The notes under the pieces are model-generated. The model was given only the letters and a program-made list of their open reading frames with translations. It did not search any database and was not told the origin of the DNA. This document shows positions 23,383-29,063 of a DNA stretch of 29,063 nucleotides, piece by piece. How positions within the stretch are numbered: the stretch's first letter is position 1; each line of letters starts with the position of its first letter. Made by a program: the position numbers and the translations under genes. The DNA is from Phocaeicola_A sp963652075 (lineage in GTDB: Bacteria > Bacteroidota > Bacteroidia > Bacteroidales > Bacteroidaceae). Where the stretch lies: assembly GCA_963652075.1 (NCBI GenBank), contig CAVJRQ010000054.1, forward strand, positions 1 through 29,063, written 5' to 3'.

Positions 23383-24822
23383 ATGTCACACACTTTACTG
23401 ACTACTTGCGGCGCGTTCGCGTTCGCCGCGCTCTCTTGTTCGCTTGTGCCCCAGAAGGCCACGGCGCAGACCATGGACTATCGGAACGACTCGCAGAAAC
23501 GCGTTCCCGCATACGCCATTCCCTATCAGGTACCTACCGAGGCCAGCATCGTCGAGGTGCTGCAGGCGGTGAAGGGCTATTATGAACGGACAACCGAACG
23601 TGCCGTCATCAACGAGAAGACCGGCGAAGAGATTACCGACACCCGTACGGATTGCCCCAATGCCGTCGTGAAGAAAGGGTTCGCCAGCGAATGGAGCTAC
23701 ACCCACGGCGTGGTGTTGGCCGCCTTCGACTATATCGACAATATCCTGGATGACAAGAGCTACTTTGCCAACAACGTGGCTTTCTATGACTTCGTCTCCA
23801 AATGGCAGCCTTACTTTGCCGAGCACAAGCTCAAGGGATGGCGAGAGATTACCAATATGTCCGCATTGGACCACTGCGGTGCCATCGGCGCGGCCATGGT
23901 GAAGACTTACCTCAAGACCAAGAACAAGGCTTACCTGCCTCTGATTGAACGGGTGGACAAGCACGTGTCGCACGACCAGTGCCGCCTCTCCGACGGAACG
24001 CTGTCGCGCCACCGTCCGCAGTATGAGTCCGTGTGGGCGGACGACATGTACATGAGCGTGCCTTTCCTTATCAATATGTACGTGATGACGGGCAAGAAGT
24101 CCTATGCCGACGATGCCGTGCGCCAGATTCTACAGATGGGACAACGCCTCTTCGACCCGCAGATGGGTATCTTCGACCACGGGTGGAACGTGAACTCCGC
24201 TGATTACGACCCCCACTTCTATTGGGGACGTGCCAATGGCTGGGTGCTCATGTCCATGGCAGAGGTACTCGACCGTTTGCCGAAGGACTATAAAGGCCGC
24301 GACGAGATACTCCATCTCTATCGTACCATGGTGCAGAAACTGGCCAACCTGCAGGGTGGCAACGGATTCTGGCACAACCTGCTCGACAAGAACGACACCT
24401 TCGAGGAGACCTCTTGCACGGCGATGTTTACCTACGCCATTGCCAAGGGCATCAACGAGGGGTGGATCAGTCATGTATACGGACCGGTAGCCGTCACGGG
24501 ATGGAACGCTACCCGCAGTGCCGTGCGCGAGAACGGTGCGGTGGACTGGACCGCCGAAGGTACTACCTTCGCCCACGACAACAGCTACTACTATCACCGT
24601 GGACACACCGTCTACGCTACTCACGGCTATGGCGTGGTGCTCTATGCCGGAGCGGAGATGATTCGTCTGTTGCGCAATACGGAGATTGAGATTGTCGCTC
24701 CGAAAGCCGGCGCGGTCAACTCCACCATCCACTTCCTGAAGCGGAGCGAGTGGCCCGACCGTGATGCGGTAGACGATGTCCGTACCTTGGGCGGCAGCGT
24801 CAACAAGGATAAGAAAAAGTAA
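23383..24822 (+). CDS. GH105-type unsaturated rhamnogalacturonyl/uronyl hydrolase
   Basis: A 479-residue exported enzyme of the GH105 (YteR/YesR) type, which removes delta-4,5-unsaturated uronic acids from the ends of lyase products by hydration of the double bond. The N-terminal signal peptide runs to about residue 28 (KATAQT). The six-hairpin alpha barrel includes VWADDMYMSVPFLINMY, where Asp220 aligns with the catalytic Asp143 of YteR, and HFYWGRANGWVLMSMAEVLDRLP (W281-G282-R283-x-N285-G-W287), the sugar-binding block of the family. FEETSCTAMFTYAIAKGINEG near the C-terminus is also typical. GH88 is the main alternative, as it shares the fold and chemistry. It has its own consensus promoter. 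Together with the lyase, SusC and SusD genes it completes a plausible uronate-glycan pathway. Confidence 0.9.
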   Translation: MSHTLLTTCGAFAFAALSCSLVPQKATAQTMDYRNDSQKRVPAYAIPYQVPTEASIVEVLQAVKGYYERTTERAVINEKTGEEITDTRTDCPNAVVKKGFASEWSYTHGVVLAAFDYIDNILDDKSYFANNVAFYDFVSKWQPYFAEHKLKGWREITNMSALDHCGAIGAAMVKTYLKTKNKAYLPLIERVDKHVSHDQCRLSDGTLSRHRPQYESVWADDMYMSVPFLINMYVMTGKKSYADDAVRQILQMGQRLFDPQMGIFDHGWNVNSADYDPHFYWGRANGWVLMSMAEVLDRLPKDYKGRDEILHLYRTMVQKLANLQGGNGFWHNLLDKNDTFEETSCTAMFTYAIAKGINEGWISHVYGPVAVTGWNATRSAVRENGAVDWTAEGTTFAHDNSYYYHRGHTVYATHGYGVVLYAGAEMIRLLRNTEIEIVAPKAGAVNSTIHFLKRSEWPDRDAVDDVRTLGGSVNKDKKK

Positions 24823-24828
24823 GTTTCC

Positions 24829-24859
24829 TTTCTTACTTCCTTATTTTAAGTTACCTTTG
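24829..24859 (+). promoter_or_regulatory. Promoter of the SGNH-SGNH-MBOAT operon
   Basis: TACCTTTG (24852-24859) matches the -7 consensus, and TTTC (24829-24832), a one-base variant of TTTG, lies exactly 19 bases upstream. It begins just after the GH105 stop, and transcription would start near 24866, about 25 bases before the first ATG. Confidence 0.65.
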
Positions 24860-24889
24860 CAGCCGTTTTTAGGAGAATGATTTGAGGTA

Positions 24890-26263
24890 ATGAAGCATTT
24901 TGGTTTTCGTACGTTTCTGTTTGTAGGCTGCGTCGTCGCTCTGTTGCTGATGCTGCAGTTCCTTCCTTCGCTGTCTGTTGACGGCAATCAGCTGCGTGAA
25001 GTGTCATTGTTGAGTGACGTGTTGGATGAAGAGCCTGATTCGTTGAAGAAGGACTCCGCCGTGTCGGCATTGATGCCCGACACGGCCTTTGTGGACACCT
25101 GTCGCACGGGCATGACGTGCATCGAGGATTACTCCGGCTCTGACCAAAGGGGCATGCAATGCTTCTATGAGAAGTTGTCGCAGATAGCGAATCTCGACCG
25201 TCCGGTACGCATCGCCTACTTTGGCGATTCCTTCATCGAGGCGGATATCCTCACCGCGGACTTGCGCGCTATGCTGCAACAAAAGTTCGGCGGCAGCGGA
25301 GTGGGCTATCTCCACATCGTCGGACTGGGTCGAGGCTATCGGCCCACCGTCGAAGAATCCTCCAAAGGTTGGGAGAGCCACACCGTGACCGACAAACGCG
25401 GATTCGACAAGCAACGGCAGGGCATGGCCAACCGTTACTACCTGCCTACGAAGGGAGCCTTCACGCAGGCCAACGGCGTTACCCGCTATGCCGCCAACCT
25501 GGACAAATGGGAGCGCAGCTTCATCTACCTGCATGCAGGCAGTGCGTTCGACATGACTTCCATCCGTAACAAGAAGGACTCCGTGTCGTACCACGTGCAA
25601 CCCGACAACGGCGTGCAAAGGTTGGAAGCGGACGGACCTGCTACCGACATCAAATGGGTGGTGGATTCTCCCGTTGACCCTGCGACCGCATTCTTCGGCG
25701 TTGCCTTGGAGAGCCGTCGTGGCGTGTGCGTGGACAACTTCAGCTTGCGAAGCGCAAGCGGCACCACACTGCAAACTATCCCCGCAGCTACGCTTCACGC
25801 CTTTAATAAAGTCCGCCCCTACGACCTTATCATACTGCAGTACGGTCTCAACGTGGCCGGTCCGCAATCTACCAAATTCGAGAATTACGAGAAATCGATG
25901 ATAGCGGTCATCGACACGATGAAAGTGGCCTTCCCCGAGGCCGGCATCCTGTTGGTGGGCGTGAGCGACCGCGCCTACAAAGCTCAGTCGGGCACCTTGC
26001 AGACCATGCCGGGTATACTTAACCTGATACCTTGCCAACAGGGTATCGCGGCAAAGACGGGCATCGCCTACTGGAACCTTTTCGAGGCCATGGGAGGCGA
26101 GGGGAGCATCCAACGGATGGTGAAAGCCAACCCGTCGGAGGCGAACCGCGACTATACCCACATCAACTTCAAGGGCGGAAAGCACTTGGCGACTTTGTTC
26201 TACGAGACGCTCGTCTATGGAAAGGAACAGTATGACAAACGAAAGGGTAATGTACATAAGTAA
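24890..26263 (+). CDS. Membrane-anchored SGNH/GDSL hydrolase-like protein
   Basis: A 457-residue protein with one N-terminal membrane segment (about 8-28, FLFVGCVVALLLMLQFLPSL) and an extracytoplasmic SGNH domain. The catalytic blocks are in order: block I FGDSF with Ser114, the block III asparagine Asn321 in YGLNVAG, and block V D421-Y-T-H424. About 200 residues separate blocks I and III, more than in simple GDSL esterases, with a beta-rich insert (about 190-300), as in two-domain acetylesterases or AlgX/PatB-like acetyltransferases. Its neighbours, a second SGNH protein and an MBOAT acyltransferase, point to acyl transfer to, or removal from, a surface polymer, by analogy with alginate AlgI/AlgJ/AlgX and peptidoglycan PatA/PatB. 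The direction (transferase or esterase) cannot be told from sequence. The next gene overlaps its end by 14 bases. Confidence 0.85.
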   Translation: MKHFGFRTFLFVGCVVALLLMLQFLPSLSVDGNQLREVSLLSDVLDEEPDSLKKDSAVSALMPDTAFVDTCRTGMTCIEDYSGSDQRGMQCFYEKLSQIANLDRPVRIAYFGDSFIEADILTADLRAMLQQKFGGSGVGYLHIVGLGRGYRPTVEESSKGWESHTVTDKRGFDKQRQGMANRYYLPTKGAFTQANGVTRYAANLDKWERSFIYLHAGSAFDMTSIRNKKDSVSYHVQPDNGVQRLEADGPATDIKWVVDSPVDPATAFFGVALESRRGVCVDNFSLRSASGTTLQTIPAATLHAFNKVRPYDLIILQYGLNVAGPQSTKFENYEKSMIAVIDTMKVAFPEAGILLVGVSDRAYKAQSGTLQTMPGILNLIPCQQGIAAKTGIAYWNLFEAMGGEGSIQRMVKANPSEANRDYTHINFKGGKHLATLFYETLVYGKEQYDKRKGNVHK

Positions 26264-27194
26264 GCGTGTCGTCGTTCGCTTGCTTTGTTGCCTGTTCGTG
26301 TTGCCGGCGATGGCGCAAGACCCGTTCCCCGAAGTTCCTACGCCCCAAAAGGTGATAGAGGAGCAACGGGAAACGAAGATGCACCAAGGCCCGAAACAGC
26401 TCGACCATATCCTCGTGACGGACTCGTTGCCCGCTACGTTCAAGAACCGGCAGCCCAACCGCATCGAGCGTGAGGAGCTGCTGTTCCCCTTCTTCGAGAA
26501 ACTCTGCGTGTCGCACCAACCAGCGCGCATTGTGCACATCGGCGACTCGCACGTGCGGGGGCATGTCTTCAGCGTGGTCGCCCGTCATTGCCTGGAGGAG
26601 GCGTTCGGAAGCCAAGCGGTCTATGCCGATTCCATCACCTATCAGACTTCCGCCTTGGCTCATGAGACCGGCAATCCGGGACTTATCTACCACACCATCG
26701 GCATCAATGGTGCCACGACGGTGCAGTTTACCGAGGCGGAACGGCTGGAAGAGATTGCCGACCTGAAGCCCGACCTCATCATCCTCTCCTTCGGTACCAA
26801 CGAGAGTTACGACAAGCGTTACGACGCTTCGGACCACACCGTGCAACTGGACGCGCTGCTCACGTTGCTCTACAGCCATTGTCCCGGTGCCGTGGTGATG
26901 CTCACCACCCCTCCGGGTTCGTTCATCTGCGTGCAGCGTCGTCGCAAGGTGGTCAACAACCTTACCGCCGCCGTGGTGGCCAACCTGCTGGACTTCGCGC
27001 GGCAACGCGGACTGCCCGTCTGGGATCTCTACCATATCGCCGGAGGCGAACAATCTGCCTGTGTCAACTGGAAAAACGGGAAATACATGCAGTACGACCA
27101 GATACATTTCACACACGATGGCTATACCCTGCAGGGGGCATTGCTGGCCGCCGCCATCCTAAACGCTTACAACGATTATGTGGATGCAAATTGA
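26250..27194 (+). CDS. Secreted SGNH/GDSL hydrolase-like protein
   Basis: A 314-residue exported protein. The start at 26250 (MYISKRVVVRLLCC) is chosen because it gives a compact signal peptide ending LPAMAQD and is preceded by AAAGGG; in-frame starts at 26217 and 26232 would add polar residues. The SGNH blocks are all present: block I IGDSH with Ser100, block III FGTNES with Asn184, and block V D283-Q-I-H286 followed by FTHDGY. A charged stretch of about 75 residues (VIEEQRETKMHQGPKQLDH) precedes the domain. It is periplasmic or surface-exposed. It overlaps the upstream SGNH gene by 14 bases and the downstream MBOAT gene by 17, so the three are almost certainly translated together. It is distinct in sequence from the first SGNH protein, suggesting a different step. 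Confidence 0.84.
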   Translation: MYISKRVVVRLLCCLFVLPAMAQDPFPEVPTPQKVIEEQRETKMHQGPKQLDHILVTDSLPATFKNRQPNRIEREELLFPFFEKLCVSHQPARIVHIGDSHVRGHVFSVVARHCLEEAFGSQAVYADSITYQTSALAHETGNPGLIYHTIGINGATTVQFTEAERLEEIADLKPDLIILSFGTNESYDKRYDASDHTVQLDALLTLLYSHCPGAVVMLTTPPGSFICVQRRRKVVNNLTAAVVANLLDFARQRGLPVWDLYHIAGGEQSACVNWKNGKYMQYDQIHFTHDGYTLQGALLAAAILNAYNDYVDAN

Positions 27195-28665
27195 CTGGCA
27201 TAAGGTGGCGGAGCAGATTTTCAGCTATCAGGCTGACCAGCCGCTGATATTCAGCAGCGGTCTGTTCCTGTTCCTCTTCTTGGGGTTCACGCTTGTGTAC
27301 ACCCTGTTGCGCGAGCGTACCACGATGAGACTGATTTTCGTTGTGCTCTTCTCGTACTACTTCTATTACAAGAGCAGCGGCACCTATTTCTTCTTGTTAG
27401 GCATCGTCACCGTGTCCGATTTCCTCATTGCGGAACGCATGGAGCGCGCGAAAGAGCAGCGTGCGCGAAAGGCGCTGTTGATACTCAGTCTCACCGTCAA
27501 TCTGGGGCTGCTCGCCTACTTCAAGTACACCAATTTCTTCTACGAGATATTGTCTCCGCTGTGGCACGGGTCGTTCCAACCGCAGGACATCTTTCTGCCC
27601 GTGGGCATTTCGTTCTTCACGTTCCAGTCGCTCAGCTACACGATAGATGTCTACCGCCGGCAGTTGCAGCCGCTGCACAACCTGTTGGACTATGCCTTCT
27701 TTGTCTCCTTCTTCCCTCAGTTGGTAGCCGGACCGATTGTCCGTGCGCGCGACTTTATTCCACAGATACGCCGTCCGCTCTGCGTCACCAACGAAATGTT
27801 TGGCGAGGCCATATACTTCATTGCCGGCGGACTGTTCAAGAAAGCGGTCATATCAGACTATATCAGCGTCAATTTCGTGGAACGCATCTTCGACAATCCC
27901 GGGCTCTATTCGGGCATCGAGAACCTGTTCGGAGTCTATGGCTATGCCTTGCAAATCTATTGCGACTTCTCGGGATACAGCGACATGGCCATCGGTATAG
28001 CCCTCCTGTTGGGCTTCCGTTTCCCGCTCAACTTCAGGTCTCCCTACAAGGCCTGCTCCATCACCGAGTTCTGGCACCGTTGGCACATCTCGCTCTCCTC
28101 GTGGCTGCGCGATTACCTCTACATCTCGTTGGGCGGTAACCGCAAGGGACGCATCCGTACCTATGTGAACCTGGTCGTCACGATGTTGCTGGGCGGTCTG
28201 TGGCACGGTGCGTCGTGGAACTTTGTCTTTTGGGGCGGTTTCCACGGTGTCGCCTTGGCGTTGCACAAGGCTTATCTGCGCTATCTGGGTCGTCCCAAGG
28301 ACTATGTGAGCCATGGCTGGCGACGGGTGGCGGGCATCGTGCTGACCTTCCATTTAGTCTGCTTCGGTTGGATTTTCTTCCGTAACCAGACCTTTGAAGC
28401 GTCGTGGGTGATGATCAGTCAAATCCTGACCAACTTCCAACCCCAACTCTTGGAACAGCTCATCCAAGGCTACCAACCGGTGTTCGTGCTGATATTTATC
28501 GGCTATTTGCTCCATTTCATGCCCGAGTATTTCAAGCAAGCCTGCCAGCGTACCGTCTGCCGGCTTTTCTTCTTTGAGCAGGTGTTGCTCATCACCGCTG
28601 TCATCTATCTGGTCATTCAGGTGAAGAGCAGCGACATCCAACCTTTCATCTATTTCCAATTCTGA
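27178..28665 (+). CDS. MBOAT family O-acyltransferase (AlgI/DltB-like)
   Basis: A 495-residue polytopic inner-membrane acyltransferase of the AlgI/DltB branch of MBOAT, which moves acyl groups (usually acetyl) across the membrane for transfer to an extracytoplasmic polymer. Family features are LPVGISFFTFQSLSYTIDVYR, FFPQLVAGPIVRARDFIPQ, YCDFSGYSDMAIGIALLLGFRFPLNFRSPY, EFWHRWHISLSSWLRDYLYISLGGNRKG with His300, and LGGLWHGASWNFVFWG with His343, the invariant MBOAT histidine. There are about ten hydrophobic spans. The start could be two codons later (27184); either overlaps the upstream SGNH stop. It ends the three-gene operon, and what follows is repeat-rich non-coding DNA. The identity of the acceptor (capsule, exopolysaccharide, lipid A sugar or peptidoglycan) is not visible here. 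Confidence 0.93.
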   Translation: MWMQIDWHKVAEQIFSYQADQPLIFSSGLFLFLFLGFTLVYTLLRERTTMRLIFVVLFSYYFYYKSSGTYFFLLGIVTVSDFLIAERMERAKEQRARKALLILSLTVNLGLLAYFKYTNFFYEILSPLWHGSFQPQDIFLPVGISFFTFQSLSYTIDVYRRQLQPLHNLLDYAFFVSFFPQLVAGPIVRARDFIPQIRRPLCVTNEMFGEAIYFIAGGLFKKAVISDYISVNFVERIFDNPGLYSGIENLFGVYGYALQIYCDFSGYSDMAIGIALLLGFRFPLNFRSPYKACSITEFWHRWHISLSSWLRDYLYISLGGNRKGRIRTYVNLVVTMLLGGLWHGASWNFVFWGGFHGVALALHKAYLRYLGRPKDYVSHGWRRVAGIVLTFHLVCFGWIFFRNQTFEASWVMISQILTNFQPQLLEQLIQGYQPVFVLIFIGYLLHFMPEYFKQACQRTVCRLFFFEQVLLITAVIYLVIQVKSSDIQPFIYFQF

Positions 28666-28700
28666 CAAGGAGGCGTGTACCTTCGGTCGCTCGGTAGCCC

Positions 28701-28760
28701 TCACTTGGTGCGGTATTCGCTGGGCGGCACGCCGTACTTCTGCTTGAAGCATTTGTGGGT
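28701..28760 (-). pseudogene. 3' remnant of an AraC-type DNA-binding domain
   Basis: Reading leftward, 28760-28704 encodes THKCFKQKYGVPPSEYRTK followed by a TGA stop. This is the end of the second helix-turn-helix of AraC-type domains (F-K-x-x-x-G-x-x-P-x-x-Y-R), found in AraC regulators and at the C-termini of hybrid two-component systems. One codon upstream there is an in-frame TGA, and no frame restores the rest of the domain, so only about 19 codons survive. It suggests a regulator gene was lost next to the MBOAT operon by deletion. Confidence 0.6.
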
Positions 28761-28859
28761 CAGTCAGGAATCCCGAGTGGAAATTTCATTACGGCTTAAT
28801 GTGTCTACCGTTTCAGTTAATGAAGAGAAAAAGAGTATAGGAAATCAGGAAGAGTCGCC

Positions 28860-28974
28860 GTACGTCATGGCGTTCCCATGTCGTACGGTATGAGGGTCAG
28901 TTAACGTACGACATTAGGTGCTATAGTTGTACGACGTTAGGGTGCATGGTCGTACGACATTAGGACACTCTCCC
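28860..28974. repeat. Five-unit 23-base tandem repeat array
   Basis: Units begin at 28860, 28883, 28906, 28929 and 28952, each starting GTACG. The last three share GTACGACATTAGG (one has G for A), and the first two are diverged. The unit junction often forms the palindrome CGTACG. No unique spacers and no coding potential. With the 11-base array it fills most of the gene-free stretch 28666-29063. Confidence 0.85.
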
Positions 28975-28990
28975 CAAACGAACGGATTTT

Positions 28991-29032
28991 GGTTAACGGC
29001 TGGTTAACGGTTGGTCAATGGTCAGTTAACGG
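28991..29032. repeat. Four-unit 11-base tandem repeat array
   Basis: Units start at 28991, 29002, 29013 and 29024 and follow GGTTAACGGYT with changes; three contain the palindrome GTTAAC. The 11-base period is about one helical turn. GGTCAGTTAACG also occurs inside the adjoining 23-base array (ending at 28906), linking the two. Confidence 0.8.
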
Positions 29033-29063
29033 AATAATCGCCACCGGGTTTTCGGGCTGACCC

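Noticed and set aside
25004..26539. Long antisense open frame across the SGNH genes (about 511 codons)
   Set aside because: Sense frames carry full catalytic motifs and export signals; the antisense one has none.
28675..28893. Rightward open frame after the MBOAT gene
   Set aside because: It overlaps the AraC remnant on the other strand and runs into the tandem repeats. No recognisable product.

Overview
The window is chromosomal DNA from a member of the Bacteroidales, most likely a Bacteroidaceae-type gut commensal. The evidence is a SusC/SusD pair, promoters of the Bacteroidetes housekeeping form (TTTG, 19 to 21 bases, TAnnTTTG) ahead of many genes, few Shine-Dalgarno sites, and the gene content. 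Coding regions look fairly G+C-rich for the group, but I did not compute composition.

Region 1 (1-2450): the first codons of a leftward gene at the left edge, then a rightward S41 (CtpA-type) processing protease, convergent with a small leftward single-pass membrane protein of unknown function.

Region 2 (2433-12720): a long rightward housekeeping block, rimP-nusA-infB-cvpA-sufB-sufC-sufD-sufS, covering ribosome maturation, transcription elongation, translation initiation and Fe-S cluster assembly. A near-ideal promoter is followed by a terminator-like hairpin inside the leader, before rimP. This suggests attenuation of an operon that encodes the termination factor NusA.

Region 3 (12826-14175): a leftward orphan AAA_14/DUF4143-type ATPase. 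Its start region carries two exact 17-base direct repeats.

Region 4 (14337-24822): a carbohydrate-uptake locus. The susC-susD-like pair and a heparinase II/III-fold lyase run leftward; an AraJ-like MFS exporter/importer and a GH105-type unsaturated uronyl hydrolase run rightward. Binding and import (SusC/SusD), lyase cleavage giving unsaturated uronyl ends, and GH105 removal of those ends would form one pathway for a uronate-containing glycan. The susC and lyase promoters share the same twin motif, TTGTTAC-N15-TTGTTAC, placed 31-32 bases before the -7 element, which is a good candidate for a common activator site. The lyase gene is bracketed by two ~108-base direct repeats, each containing an intrinsic terminator. 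Next to the distal copy is a 22-base tandem repeat array. No regulator gene for the locus is intact in the window.

Region 5 (24829-28665): a three-gene module with its own promoter and overlapping reading frames: a membrane-anchored SGNH-hydrolase-like protein, a secreted SGNH-hydrolase-like protein, and an MBOAT acyltransferase of the AlgI/DltB type. This looks like an O-acylation system for a surface or secreted polymer.

Region 6 (28666-29063): no intact gene. It holds the last 19 codons of an AraC-type DNA-binding domain (leftward), a five-unit 23-base tandem repeat array and a four-unit 11-base tandem repeat array.

All family assignments come from reading motifs by eye. No database search was possible.
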